A stretch of DNA of 64,000 nucleotides, from positions 372,001-436,000 of the forward strand of contig NZ_CP042819.1 of the NCBI RefSeq assembly GCF_008065155.1, written 5' to 3'. The notes beneath the pieces are model-generated. The model was not told the origin of the DNA, did no database searches, and saw nothing but the letters and a program-made list of their open reading frames with translations. This DNA is from Octadecabacter sp. SW4 (GTDB lineage Bacteria; Pseudomonadota; Alphaproteobacteria; Rhodobacterales; Rhodobacteraceae). Both the position numbers and the translations under genes were made by a program. How positions within the stretch are numbered: the first letter of the stretch is position 1; every line of letters begins with the position of its first letter. Shown one piece after another: positions 26,334 through 35,890 of the stretch.

Positions 26334-29300
26334 TCGAGGTGAACCGCACCTATCGTCCGGATATGCTGGAAACACATGCGCAAGGGCAGAATTATGCAGA
26401 ACTCTGCGTGACGACGAATTTTACCTTTCTGACCGGCGCATCTCATCCAGAAGAATTGGTCACGCGCGCGGCGGAACTGGGGCTGTCTGCTATTGCCATA
26501 ACGGATCACAATTCCCTGGCCGGGGTGGTGCGCGCGTGGAGTGCGCTGAAAGAGCTGAAACGTGAGGCGAAAGGTGCAGTGCAAATCCGGTCTCAGCATC
26601 AGATTGATTCATCTTCTCGGCAAGAGGTTGGACGACTTGACCCAATTGCGAAACCGACCGCATTTTCGTTGCCGAAACTGATCGTTGGGTGCCGTCTGAT
26701 TTTACAGGACAGTTCCGTGGATTGGCTTGCCTTGCCCTGTGACCGGACCGCCTATAAGCGACTGACCCGGTTGCTGACGTTGGGAAAACGTCGGGCCGAA
26801 AAGGGGCAATGCGACCTTTACCGCGAAGACATGATAACCACGTGCAAAGGCATGATCTTGATCGCCTTGCCGCAAACTGGCCTGGCAGAAGCCACTTCGG
26901 ATATTCAAACCATGCGGCGATATTTCTCTAATCATGTCTTTCTGGGGGCGGCCCCCCGATATGATGGCAGCGACCAAACCTATCTGGCGGCCTGTGCCCG
27001 GCTGGCGCACAAGACATCCGCCCCCATGGTCGCGGTTGGGGATGTTTTGATGCACCACGCCAGTCGTAGGCAGTTGGCCGATGTGCTGACCTGTATGCGC
27101 AACCATATCACCATTGATCAGATCGGAACCCGTGCGCTGCTCAACGCAGAACGCCGTTTGAAATCAGGGGCCGATCTGGCACGTTTGTTCCGTAGCCACC
27201 CCGGTGCGTTGCGGCGCACGCTTGAGATTGCCAACAGATGCAGTTTTGATCTGGAGGAGCTGTCTTATGAATACCCTCATGAGGACGCAGGGAGCGAAAC
27301 ACCGCAGGCTCGCCTGGAACGTCTGGCCCATGAAGGGTTGAAAAACCGTTACCCCGCTGGCCCGCCAAGTCGCGCAATCCAACTTCTGAAGAAAGAACTG
27401 GCGCTGGTGGAGGAACTTAAATTTCCCGCCTACTTCCTGACCGTTCATGACATCATGCAATTTGCCAAATCGCAAGGCATCCTCTGTCAGGGACGGGGAT
27501 CGGCCGCAAATTCTATCCTGTGCTATCTTTTGGGCATTACCGATGTCAGCCCGGATACGATCGCTATGGTTTTTGAGCGGTTCGTCTCAAGATACCGGGG
27601 CGAGCCGCCGGATATCGACGTGGATTTTGAACACGAACGGCGCGAAGAGGTAATCCAGTGGATTTATAAGAAATATGGCCGCCACCGTGCGGGGCTTTGT
27701 GCCACGGTAATCCATTTCCGTTCTCGTGCTGCGATCCGCGAAGTGGGCAAGGTCATGGGGTTATCACAAGATGTAACCGCAGGTCTGTCCAGCCAAATCT
27801 GGGGTATGACCAATGGCGGTGTTGATCTGGACCGCATCCGCGAACTTGGCCTTGTTCCAGAGGACCGTCGTTTGATGCAGACCATTCGCCTGATAGGTGA
27901 ACTGATCGGGTTCCCCCGCCATTTATCTCAGCATGTTGGCGGTTTTGTCATCACGCGTGGGCGGCTGGACGAGTTATCACCCATTTCAAATGCAGCGATG
28001 GAGGACCGGACGGTCATCGAATGGGACAAGGATGATATCGACGCCTTGGGTATTCTGAAGATCGATGTTCTGGGGCTGGGCATGCTGAGTTGTGTGCGCA
28101 AAGCGTTTGATCTGATGCAGGTGCATGAGGGGGAAACGCTGACGATTGCCACGGTCCCGCAAGAGGACAAAGCCACCTACGACATGCTGTGTGTCGCCGA
28201 TGCGGTGGGCGTCTTTCAGGTGGAAAGTCGGGCGCAGATGAATTTTCTGCCCCGCATGAAGCCCAGAACTTTTTATGATCTGGTGATCGAGGTCGCCATT
28301 GTTCGCCCCGGTCCTATTCAGGGCGATATGGTCAAGCCCTATATCCGGCGTCGGAACGGTGATGAGAAACCGGAACCTTTTGGCTCGGAATTGGAACAAG
28401 TTACCAAGCGCACCCTTGGTGTTCCGCTTTTTCAAGAGCAGGCCTTGCAGATCGCCGTTGTCGGAGCCGGGTTTTCCGCTGAAGAGGCCGACCACCTGCG
28501 CCGGTCTCTGGCCTCGTTCCGGCGGATGGGAACAATCGGCACGCATCGCGACAAATTCATCAATGGCATGCTTGGCAAGGGCTATGATCAGGAGGTGGCC
28601 GAACGCTGTTTCAGTCAGATCGAAGGGTTTGCCGATTACGGCTTTCCGGAAAGCCACGCAGCGGCCTTTGCCATGCTGGCCTATGTATCGGCCTGGCTAA
28701 AATGCCACCACCCGGCGATCTTTGCCTGTGCGCTGCTCAATTCCCAGCCGATGGGGTTTTACGCCCCGGCCCAGATTGTGCGTGATGCGCGGGAACATAA
28801 TGTGGAAACGCGCCCCATTTGCGTCAATCATTCCGAATGGAACAACACGTTGGAACGCCGCCCCGATGGCAGGCTGGCCCTGCGGCTGGGATTTCGCCAG
28901 ATCAAAGCTTTCAGGGAAGAAGATGCCGGTTGGATTGTTGCCGCGCGTGGTAATGGCTATCCGGATCCCGAGGCACTTTGGCTGAGGGCCGGATTGCGGC
29001 CTGATGTGCTAACACGCCTTGCCGAGGCCGACGCGTTTTCCGATATGGGCCTTGCCCGTCGCGATGCGCTTTGGGCGGTGAAGGCAATTCGGGATCATAA
29101 CCCACTACCTCTTTTCAACGATCCGATTGATGGAGAAGCGATCAATGAGCCACAGACGCACCTGCCGGTCATGCAATTGGGCGAAGAAGTGGTCGAGGAC
29201 TATGTTTCAACCAGGCTGACATTGCGGGCACACCCAATGGAACTTTTGCGCCCATCTCTGCCGGGACTGGTCACACATGACTCTTTGAAACATATCGCGG

Positions 29301-29695
29301 TTGGACGTTACAGCGTTTGTGGTTTGGTTATCACCCGCCAGCGCCCGGGGACGGCCTCGGGCGTGATTTTCCTGACGCTTGAGGATGAAACCGGCGTCAG
29401 CAACGTCGTGGTCTGGCCCAAGGTTTATGAACGATTTCGCCGTGTCGTTATGGGCGGGCGGCTGCTACAGGTGCAGGGTTATCTGCAACGTGAGGGTATC
29501 GTGGTGCACCTGATTGCACAGGACGTTCAGGACATGTCCCACAAGCTGTCGGAACTGGGCCACCCGCTCCCCGATGCCCTGACAACCGAAGGGCCTCGCA
29601 CGGATGACACCCCCAAGAAATCCCGCTATCCCGCCCGCGCCATGCATCCGCGCGATCAAGCAAAACGCCTCTTCCCAAGCCGGGATTTTCATTAA
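26330..29695 (+). CDS. dnaE2: Error-prone DNA polymerase DnaE2
   Basis: 1121 residues from the ATG at 26330, which overlaps the imuB stop by four bases. An N-terminal PHP domain (TNFTFLTGASHPEELV) precedes a PolIII palm with the catalytic PPDIDVDFEH, a finger domain (GRGSAANSILCYLLGIT, GFPRHLSQHVGGFV) and a C-terminal OB fold (VITRQRPGTASGVIFLTLED). DnaE2 performs mutagenic translesion synthesis with ImuA and ImuB. Its intact state beside a frameshifted imuB is notable, because ImuB is normally essential for its recruitment. Confidence 0.95.
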   Translation: MIEVNRTYRPDMLETHAQGQNYAELCVTTNFTFLTGASHPEELVTRAAELGLSAIAITDHNSLAGVVRAWSALKELKREAKGAVQIRSQHQIDSSSRQEVGRLDPIAKPTAFSLPKLIVGCRLILQDSSVDWLALPCDRTAYKRLTRLLTLGKRRAEKGQCDLYREDMITTCKGMILIALPQTGLAEATSDIQTMRRYFSNHVFLGAAPRYDGSDQTYLAACARLAHKTSAPMVAVGDVLMHHASRRQLADVLTCMRNHITIDQIGTRALLNAERRLKSGADLARLFRSHPGALRRTLEIANRCSFDLEELSYEYPHEDAGSETPQARLERLAHEGLKNRYPAGPPSRAIQLLKKELALVEELKFPAYFLTVHDIMQFAKSQGILCQGRGSAANSILCYLLGITDVSPDTIAMVFERFVSRYRGEPPDIDVDFEHERREEVIQWIYKKYGRHRAGLCATVIHFRSRAAIREVGKVMGLSQDVTAGLSSQIWGMTNGGVDLDRIRELGLVPEDRRLMQTIRLIGELIGFPRHLSQHVGGFVITRGRLDELSPISNAAMEDRTVIEWDKDDIDALGILKIDVLGLGMLSCVRKAFDLMQVHEGETLTIATVPQEDKATYDMLCVADAVGVFQVESRAQMNFLPRMKPRTFYDLVIEVAIVRPGPIQGDMVKPYIRRRNGDEKPEPFGSELEQVTKRTLGVPLFQEQALQIAVVGAGFSAEEADHLRRSLASFRRMGTIGTHRDKFINGMLGKGYDQEVAERCFSQIEGFADYGFPESHAAAFAMLAYVSAWLKCHHPAIFACALLNSQPMGFYAPAQIVRDAREHNVETRPICVNHSEWNNTLERRPDGRLALRLGFRQIKAFREEDAGWIVAARGNGYPDPEALWLRAGLRPDVLTRLAEADAFSDMGLARRDALWAVKAIRDHNPLPLFNDPIDGEAINEPQTHLPVMQLGEEVVEDYVSTRLTLRAHPMELLRPSLPGLVTHDSLKHIAVGRYSVCGLVITRQRPGTASGVIFLTLEDETGVSNVVVWPKVYERFRRVVMGGRLLQVQGYLQREGIVVHLIAQDVQDMSHKLSELGHPLPDALTTEGPRTDDTPKKSRYPARAMHPRDQAKRLFPSRDFH

Positions 29696-30082
29696 GCTGC
29701 CGTTCATGCGCTTTGCAGCATTGATCAAGCCGGGTTCTCTACTGCCGACCGCTGCGGGAAGCATAACTAAGTCCCGCAACTTGATCCTTGAGCAATTTGT
29801 TCTCGCGGCAGAAAGTTCGAATGATCGGTTTTTGCGCCGCATGGCGGCACGGATTTCTTTGCATGCGCCGCAATTTTGGCGCTGCGAGCGCAGGCAACAA
29901 GAAATCACGATGACCGGGTTGGGCCCTTTTACACCTTCGCCGCCGCTTCGACGAAGGGCCGCTCTTCATATTGGGTCAGAACTGAATGACGCGATTCTTT
30001 TTGTTTCGTGAAGATTTAGCTGCAAAAAGAATCGAAGGTTTGTGACACACCACACAAATACTTGATAACGCTCACAAGCGTG
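29696..30082. other. Intergenic region, nothing recognised
   Basis: 387 bases after dnaE2 with no supported gene. Overlapping short frames on both strands lack family motifs. It lies immediately left of an IS remnant and may be eroded sequence. Confidence 0.45.
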
Positions 30083-30368
30083 TGTCTGACGTCAGCACCT
30101 GTGGGGCAGATTTGAGGGATTGGCATCAGGAGGATTTCTGGTTCATCGTAACCGTCAAGGAGTGGAGATGAGACAGACATTCGGAAGCCAATGTCTACTT
30201 CGGGCGCGACAAAGCCATTCTGGAACAAAGGGAAAGGATCAAACAGAAGACGCTCGAAGCGAGACGCTTGCATCACAGCCAACGCGCCGCATAATCACAT
30301 TAACCAGATGAGCCGAACTCTCTCTTAGTTTAGGCCGCCATTGGTTCCAAAAACCCTGACGACGGACA
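30083..30368 (+). mobile_element. Internally deleted IS3-family element
   Basis: The left terminus TGTCTGACGTCAGC at 30083 and the right terminus, whose complement reads TGTCCGTCGTCAGG (ending at 30368), form imperfect inverted repeats matching at 11 of 14 positions. Inside are the leader TCATCGTAACCGTCAAGGAG, an OrfA start (ATGAGACAG) and, joined directly to it, the last 34 or so codons of an IS3 OrfB (NVYFGRDKAILEQRERIK to a TAA). Nearly all of the transposase has been deleted, so it cannot move by itself. Confidence 0.8.
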
Positions 30369-30542
30369 GTCAGCTAATCATATGCGATAGGCCTAATAGA
30401 TCGACACCTAATAGCCTCAGCACTATGCCAATTCGAACATTGGCGACAGAGAATGATGCTCAAAGCAATGAGTTTAGGGCTGCAACCTCCAGCTGAGCAC
30501 AGATAACATCGTCGCTAAGAAAGCAACGAAATTGAACTTCTG

Positions 30543-31157
30543 ATGACATTTGGGGATGTGGCGACCATCATGCAGAGTTCGTATTTCGGGCAATTTAGCG
30601 GCGACCCAGCAATTGAATTTAGGCTTCTCAAAATCTTAGTTAGAAATAAACTCTGTGGTCTTATCCTTCTTGCATTACCGATTGCTTCATTGGCGGACAT
30701 TCATTCAGAATACTCGTGGGAAGTCAGACTATCCAGTGAAATTGTTGACGCTCAAATCTGCCAGATTGCCCTTAGTCCAATACCTGAAGTTTGTGAGCAT
30801 TTCGCTCGCGTAAATACAGAACTGTTCCCTGATCAAAAAGACCGGAGTCGGGGTGGTCTTGAGTATGCGTGGCTCGACATAAACCGTGATGGGAAACTGG
30901 ATCTCATATTGAGAGTTCGCAACTTCGAATGGTGCGGCAGCGTCGGATGCGCAAACTATATTTTCCTAAGCGAACTAGCTAGTGATGGTTCCGCCTCATA
31001 CGAAACAGCAACCATCCTGCCGATCAGTCTGGAACCTATCTTCGTCTTCGACCGAGGAGGTTTGGGAATCGCACTTCGTTTTGGGGCTTCAGACTTTTTT
31101 GTAGACCCGGTCGCGCTTTATAGATCAGGCAAGAATGAATATCGAATTGAGGATTGA
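30543..31157 (+). CDS. Hypothetical exported protein
   Basis: 204 residues, not recognised. A hydrophobic stretch, LCGLILLALPIASLAD (about residues 37-52), looks like a signal peptide that would start around residue 33, so the true start may be a non-ATG codon inside the frame. The mature part has four Cys and a DINRDGKLDLIL segment of the calcium-binding or FG-GAP type. Base composition is clearly more A/T-rich than the neighbours, and it is flanked by an IS remnant and a broken gene, which suggests horizontal acquisition. Confidence 0.55.
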   Translation: MTFGDVATIMQSSYFGQFSGDPAIEFRLLKILVRNKLCGLILLALPIASLADIHSEYSWEVRLSSEIVDAQICQIALSPIPEVCEHFARVNTELFPDQKDRSRGGLEYAWLDINRDGKLDLILRVRNFEWCGSVGCANYIFLSELASDGSASYETATILPISLEPIFVFDRGGLGIALRFGASDFFVDPVALYRSGKNEYRIED

Positions 31158-31160
31158 GAA

Positions 31161-31548
31161 TTGGCTTCATTTGAGCAGACACAAAACCTAATTGATAGCT
31201 TCGCTAATAAGAACCTTGCGGCGTTTATCCAATCTGTAGGTTACCGAGAAAGTGACAATGACTATTCTTTTCAAGGCGGGCTTCGGTTGGGAGCATACCA
31301 GTCTGAAAGAATCGCGTTGCTGGACATTGGTTGAATTGAGGCAAGCAGCGGCAGCGATCCAAGTACATGGAATTGGACAGGAAAGCATGGCGTCAATAGT
31401 GTCGCGGATTTTCTAGGCCCAAACGCAGAATTTTATCAAGACTTGGCTTTCATTGAATGGACCCAGCGGCAATGGCAATTCATCCGAGCAACTGACAACG
31501 AGTATTGGGGTGATCAGACGTTAGATGAGGTCGATCTTAGTGTCAGTG
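31161..31548 (+). pseudogene. Broken gene resembling a lysozyme-like/murein-hydrolase module
   Basis: From a TTG at 31161 the frame reads 57 codons, including QGGLRLGAYQSERIALLDIG, and hits a TGA at 31332. It then continues in frame with WNWTGKHGVNSVADFLG and DLAFIEWTQRQWQFI until sequence resembling an IS end at 31549. The Y-Q...ALxDxG...WTGKxGVxSxxDFL pattern recalls a module seen in predicted murein-hydrolase or phage-tail-lysozyme proteins; this is from memory and uncertain. It is A/T-rich like the gene before it. Confidence 0.45.
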
Positions 31549-31562
31549 TGTCTGACGTCAGA
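31547..31562. mobile_element. Isolated IS3-type terminus
   Basis: TGTGTCTGACGTCAG repeats the element terminus found at 16959 and 30083, but the sequence inside it does not match those copies. It may be a solo end left by deletion, or a related element's end. The following 190 bases to 31755 contain no recognised gene. Confidence 0.45.
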
Positions 31563-31755
31563 CAATCCGAGGATGCGATCTTGTGAATTCATCTTGTCCG
31601 AGGGAAGAGGCCATGCCGCCTCCCTTTCGACGACGTGTTGTTGAATGGTGAAGACTTCTGAGCCCGCTGACTGTTGGTTCGGGATTTGACGCGAAAATCC
31701 GGTGTCCGTCACGAGGGGCCGCGGCCACAGGGATTATAGTTTGCGCGCGCGCTTC

Positions 31756-32514
31756 TCAGCTTCCCTCTCGATCCGCCCAACCGGCAAAGATGCGTTCCAG
31801 AAAAATAACGGCGTAGTATAAAATGATGCCCAGAAAGGCGAGGGCAATCAAAACCGCGAACATCAGGGGATAATCCCCATTGGTTTCGCCCGATTTGAAT
31901 AGCGCCCCAAGGCCGCGGCCATGTGGGCTCACGATCTCGACCAGATTGGTGCCAATGAACGCCAGGGTCGCCGATACTTTCAGTGCCCCAAAGAATTCCG
32001 GCAAGGTCTTGGGCAACGCGATCTTGCGAAAGATCGTATACCGTGATGCGCCGAGCGCGCGCAGTATGTCACGGTATTCGGGCTCCAGCGTGGACAGCCC
32101 AATCCCGACCGACACGGCAATCGGGAAAAACGAAATCATAAAGGCCATCAGCACCGTGTTGAAGTCATGTTGCCCGATAAAGATGAGCGAGATGACAGGC
32201 ACCAGCGTTGCTTTGGGAATAGCGTTGAAGCCTACCAGCAATGGATAAAGTGCATTGCGGGCGACCTTTGAAAAACCGATGATCATGCCGATCAAGGTGC
32301 CGAACACCACAGCCAGCATCAAACCCGCGACGGTGCGCCAAAGGGTTTGCCAGCCCATGATCAGGAACAGATATTTGAAGTTCCAGAATGCCGGTGGCAA
32401 GTCGGAGGGGGAAGCCATCTTGTAGTTCGGCCAGTCGTTGACCCAAACCAACATTTCCCACAGTCCAAGGAACACGAGGATGGCGAGCACGGGTGTCGCG
32501 ATCTTGAATAGCAT
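31756..32514 (-). CDS. ABC transporter permease (SsuC/TauC type)
   Basis: 252 residues with six membrane helices and the EAA-type motif EYRDILRALGASRYTIFRKI of the nitrate/sulfonate/thiamine-precursor permease family. It is the last gene of a leftward binding protein-ATPase-permease unit. The N-terminal ATG sits at the very end of the ATPase gene. The substrate is unresolved; position next to urease hints at a urea-yielding nitrogen compound, which is inference only. Confidence 0.88.
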   Translation of the reverse strand: MLFKIATPVLAILVFLGLWEMLVWVNDWPNYKMASPSDLPPAFWNFKYLFLIMGWQTLWRTVAGLMLAVVFGTLIGMIIGFSKVARNALYPLLVGFNAIPKATLVPVISLIFIGQHDFNTVLMAFMISFFPIAVSVGIGLSTLEPEYRDILRALGASRYTIFRKIALPKTLPEFFGALKVSATLAFIGTNLVEIVSPHGRGLGALFKSGETNGDYPLMFAVLIALAFLGIILYYAVIFLERIFAGWADREGS

Positions 32515-33275
32515 CAGTGGTCCGCCTCGGCGCGGCCCTGTGCAATCTTGATCTGGTCGCGCAAGATGTGCAGCATATCGGCTGCGGTTGGAGTGAACAG
32601 CACGTCCAGGGTGCGATCCTCTGGCAAATCGATATCCATCACGTATTGCGTCCGTGCTGGCCGACCGGACAGGACGATCACCTGATCCCCCAGAAAAACG
32701 CTTTCGCGCAGATCATGCGTAATCAGAACTGCCGTAAACGGTTCCGCACGGCGCAGGTCGCGCATTGTCTGCCACAGGTCTTCGCGGGTGAAGGCATCCA
32801 GTGCCCCGAACGGTTCGTCCATGATCAACACATCGGGCTTGTGGACAAGCGACCTGCACAGTGACGCGCGCTGGCGCATACCCCCCGACAATTCCGAAGG
32901 GCGCTTGTGTTCGAACCCAAGCAGCCCGACCATTTCAAGCAATGCCATCGCGCGGTCGATCCGTGACGCCTTGGGCATCTTGGGCGCAACGATTTCAAGC
33001 GGCAGGACCACGTTGTCGAGGATCGTGCGCCACTCCAATAGCACGGGGTTCTGAAACGCCATCCCGACGGTCTTGCGGGGGCCCTTTACACGTTCGCCAT
33101 GTAGCCAGACTTCGCCTGCATCAGGCTTCATCAGCCCTGCGACAAGGCGGGTCAATGTGGATTTTCCGCATCCCGACGGTCCGACGACAGCTGCAAATGT
33201 GCCTTCGGGGACGGAGACATCCAACCCGTCAAGCACGGGCAAAGGCCCGCCCGCAGTCTGATAGGCGTGGGTCAC
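32514..33275 (-). CDS. ABC transporter ATP-binding protein (SsuB/TauB type)
   Basis: 253 residues from a GTG at 33275: Walker A GPSGCGKST, signature LSGGMRQRASL, Walker B VLIMDEPFGALD and the H-loop ITHD. The GTG start cuts off the first beta strand of the ABC fold; the codons just upstream, in frame (33276-33302), encode NLIEIKAV, which is what the family expects there. No ATG, GTG or TTG precedes them, so translation may begin at a rare codon (ATC at 33302, after AGGGG). Confidence 0.87.
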   Translation of the reverse strand: MTHAYQTAGGPLPVLDGLDVSVPEGTFAAVVGPSGCGKSTLTRLVAGLMKPDAGEVWLHGERVKGPRKTVGMAFQNPVLLEWRTILDNVVLPLEIVAPKMPKASRIDRAMALLEMVGLLGFEHKRPSELSGGMRQRASLCRSLVHKPDVLIMDEPFGALDAFTREDLWQTMRDLRRAEPFTAVLITHDLRESVFLGDQVIVLSGRPARTQYVMDIDLPEDRTLDVLFTPTAADMLHILRDQIKIAQGRAEADH

Positions 33276-33322
33276 CGCTTTTATTTCTATGAGATTTTCG
33301 ATGGTATTTACCCCTGGCAGCC

Positions 33323-33352
33323 GGGGCCGTCCCCGCGCTTGGACACGGCCCC
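33323..33352 (-). other. Intercistronic hairpin between binding protein and ATPase genes
   Basis: Perfect 8-bp arms GGGGCCGT/ACGGCCCC with a 14-base loop and no U-tract. It sits directly after the binding-protein stop, the usual place for a stabilising hairpin that raises the expression of the binding protein over the rest of the operon. Confidence 0.55.
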
Positions 33353-33361
33353 GATAGGTTG

Positions 33362-34372
33362 TTACTGCAGCATCAGGCTGCCGTCGGTCGGCAGATAGCT
33401 TGGGTCGAAATACAACGCGGCGTCGGGCTCGCTCTGGAACGTATAGACCGATTTCGTTTGTGCGATCGCGCTCATCATGCGCTCATCATCGATAGAGCCG
33501 ATGCCGTTTGCGATCACGAAATCGGTCAGGACGTTGGCATCGATCGCCATTTGCAGGCGCTCGGCCTCAAGCGCGGGATCAGCGGCCGGGTTGCGTTCCA
33601 TCAGTGCGGCAATGGCGGTGTCAGGATCCGCAATCGCGTCCTTCCAGCCCATCGCGATAGCAGCCAGAAATGCGGTGACCTGCGCGGGGTTGGAGTCGGC
33701 AAAATCGGTATTCACGATAATCGCGTTGCCATAAAGATCAACGCCATAGTCCGCCATCAGCAGGACCGATATGTCATCGGCGGGAATGCCAAGGCGCATC
33801 AGGTTCAACGTCGATGAAAATGAAAAACCGGTGATCGCGGCGACGTTGCCCTCGGCCAACATCGGCTCCCGGGTTGGAAACCCGACGTCTTCGACAGTAA
33901 TTTCGGACATATCAATACCGGTTTCCGCGGCAAAGATCGGGAACTGCGCCCATGCGCCATCGGGTGGCGGAGCGCCCAAGACCTTGCCCATCAAATCCTC
34001 TGGGGCTTCGATCCCCAATGACCGGCGACCGATCACGGCAAAGGGCGGTTTGTCATAGACCATCATAACGGCCGTGATCGGCGCGCCGGGGTTCTGGTCA
34101 AGAAAACGCATCAGCGAATTGATATCGGCAAAGCCGACCGGAAACGCCCCAGTTGCCACCTTCGGGATTGCGTCAAGGGAACCGGCCCCTTCATTGATCG
34201 TCACGGCAAGGCCGGCATCTGAAAAATACCCCGCATCGAGGGCCTGAAAATAAGGGGCTGCCGGCCCCTCAAACTTCCAGTCCAGCGCAAACGGCATCTC
34301 TGTTTGCGCGAATGCCGGTGAAGTCAGCAGGGCTGCGACAGTCGCCAGAAGCGTTTTACCAAATAGCATCAT
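33362..34372 (-). CDS. NMT1/SsuA-type ABC substrate-binding protein
   Basis: 336 residues from the ATG pair at 34372. The signal peptide ends at SPAFA. The body shows the NMT1/THI5-like pattern: LDWKFEGPAAPYFQALDAGYF (pocket entrance), VATGAFPVGFADIN, and PTREPMLAEGNVAAITGF. It delivers an unknown small nitrogen or sulfur compound. It is divergent from the urease operon, 390 bases away. The longer frame from 34408 adds 12 residues before the signal peptide and is less likely. Confidence 0.86.
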   Translation of the reverse strand: MMLFGKTLLATVAALLTSPAFAQTEMPFALDWKFEGPAAPYFQALDAGYFSDAGLAVTINEGAGSLDAIPKVATGAFPVGFADINSLMRFLDQNPGAPITAVMMVYDKPPFAVIGRRSLGIEAPEDLMGKVLGAPPPDGAWAQFPIFAAETGIDMSEITVEDVGFPTREPMLAEGNVAAITGFSFSSTLNLMRLGIPADDISVLLMADYGVDLYGNAIIVNTDFADSNPAQVTAFLAAIAMGWKDAIADPDTAIAALMERNPAADPALEAERLQMAIDANVLTDFVIANGIGSIDDERMMSAIAQTKSVYTFQSEPDAALYFDPSYLPTDGSLMLQ

Positions 34373-34762
34373 GTGTCCTCTTTCAGCGGTGTGGTTATCA
34401 GGGATCACTAGGTCAAAGCCGATCGCGGACTCCCAGTCACGTCATCAACAATTCTGGAAACGCACGCACCTTCGCTCAAAGTTTGACCATCTTTTCGCAC
34501 ACACGCCTGTTAGTCGCGCAGTTTGCACAGATGCGCCGCACGATTTGCGCGGACACGTCGTGCAGCCTGGTCAAGATGAGTCGAGGGCGACGCACCGGGC
34601 ATCGAGTTCTCAAACTGCCCGAAATATGGGCGATTCTTTCTATATCGCTTGCTTTTTGCGCTGAGCGGTCGACCAAGCGCTTCAGCACGGCATCGCGCTG
34701 GCGGCGCCGACCCTGCCAGGCATATAAAGTCAAGACCGCACTCGGGATCCTGCGACACCTGC
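34373..34762. promoter_or_regulatory. Divergent region between ABC transporter and urease genes
   Basis: 390 bases without a supported gene, presumably holding the promoters of both divergent operons. I could not identify a clear sigma-54 (TGGCAC-N5-TTGC) or NtrC site. Confidence 0.4.
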
Positions 34763-35578
34763 ATGTTTGACAGCCTATCAACCACACAACCCCGTTCAAA
34801 GGGGGCCGCGGTTCTCTCGGCCAAGCGGCGTGGCAAGGCCAGCGTCATCGATACCTTACATCAATCCGGGTGTATGCGCGTCCTGTTTCCGCGTAGTGCT
34901 GGTGCACTTGATGCGGTGCTGATCAACACATCCGGAGGCGTGACCGGCGGCGACCGGATTGCGATCCGCGCAAGGGTCGGCCAGGGTTGTGCCCTCAGCC
35001 TGACGACGCAAGCAGCCGAGCGCGCCTACCGCGCACAACCCTTTGAGACAGGGCGCATATCAACCGACATCTCTGTCGATGATGACGCAATGCTGGCGTG
35101 GTTGCCGCAGGAATTGATCCTGTATGACGGCTGCGATCTTGATCGCAGCTTGAACGTCGCATTGGCACCATCCGCCACGGCACTGTTGGTGGAGACCGTA
35201 GCCTTTGGACGCATGGCGATGGGCGAGACCCTGGACAGTATACGGTTCAGGGACCGGATATCCATCCACCGCAACGGTCGCCCCATCTACCTGGACGGCG
35301 TTACGTTCGCTGGGAACGGTTCGGAAAAGCTGGCGCAAGGCGCAGTTGCGCAGGGGGCCAACGCTATGGCCAGCATCGTTTATGCCGCACCCGACGCCGA
35401 AGGGCATCTTGGCGCGGTGCGGTCGCATCTGCCCCAGTTCGGTGGGGCATCCCTGCTTGCCAAGGGCCTGCTGGTCGTCAGGATCGTGGCGCGCGATACC
35501 TATGTCCTGCGTCAGTCCCTGATTCCAATTCTCGAGCGTCTGTCAAAGGCGCCACTTCCCAAGTCATGGAGACTTTGA
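34763..35578 (+). CDS. ureD: Urease accessory protein UreD
   Basis: 271 residues with the family motifs RVLFPRSAG, INTSGGVTGGDRI, TTQAAERAYR, LPQELILYDG and VETVAFGRMAMGE. UreD (UreH) scaffolds the apo-urease activation complex with UreF and UreG. The ATG at 34763 gives a family-like start; the open frame extends back to 34649 without matching residues. It abuts ureA with no gap. Confidence 0.94.
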   Translation: MFDSLSTTQPRSKGAAVLSAKRRGKASVIDTLHQSGCMRVLFPRSAGALDAVLINTSGGVTGGDRIAIRARVGQGCALSLTTQAAERAYRAQPFETGRISTDISVDDDAMLAWLPQELILYDGCDLDRSLNVALAPSATALLVETVAFGRMAMGETLDSIRFRDRISIHRNGRPIYLDGVTFAGNGSEKLAQGAVAQGANAMASIVYAAPDAEGHLGAVRSHLPQFGGASLLAKGLLVVRIVARDTYVLRQSLIPILERLSKAPLPKSWRL

Positions 35579-35881
35579 ATGCAACTAACCCCGCGCGAAA
35601 AGGATAAACTGATCATTGCGATGGCTGCCGAAGTGGCGCGCAAGCGGCTGGCACGTGGTGTCAAGCTGAACCATCCCGAGGCCATCGCCCTGATCACCGA
35701 CGCGGTTGTCGAAGGTGCGCGCGATGGCAGGTCCGTGGCCGATATGATGACGCATGGTGCGACCATCCTGTCGCGTGATCAATGCATGGACGGCATCGCC
35801 GAAATGATTCCCGACGTGCAGGTCGAGGCAACATTTCGCGACGGCACAAAACTGGTCACCGTTCACAACCCAATCAGATAG
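35579..35881 (+). CDS. ureA: Urease subunit gamma
   Basis: 100 residues, full length, beginning [20 protein letters not shown] and containing [11 protein letters not shown] and GRSVADMM. This is the small structural subunit of cytoplasmic urease, which hydrolyses urea to ammonia and carbamate. It starts directly after the ureD stop and is followed after nine bases by ureB. Confidence 0.97.
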   Translation: MQLTPREKDKLIIAMAAEVARKRLARGVKLNHPEAIALITDAVVEGARDGRSVADMMTHGATILSRDQCMDGIAEMIPDVQVEATFRDGTKLVTVHNPIR

Positions 35882-35890
35882 GAACCCGCA

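Noticed and set aside
16959..30368. Composite transposon carrying sugar-transport and imu-dnaE2 genes
   Set aside because: Neither flanking copy is complete, no target duplication was found, and the enclosed genes look chromosomal.
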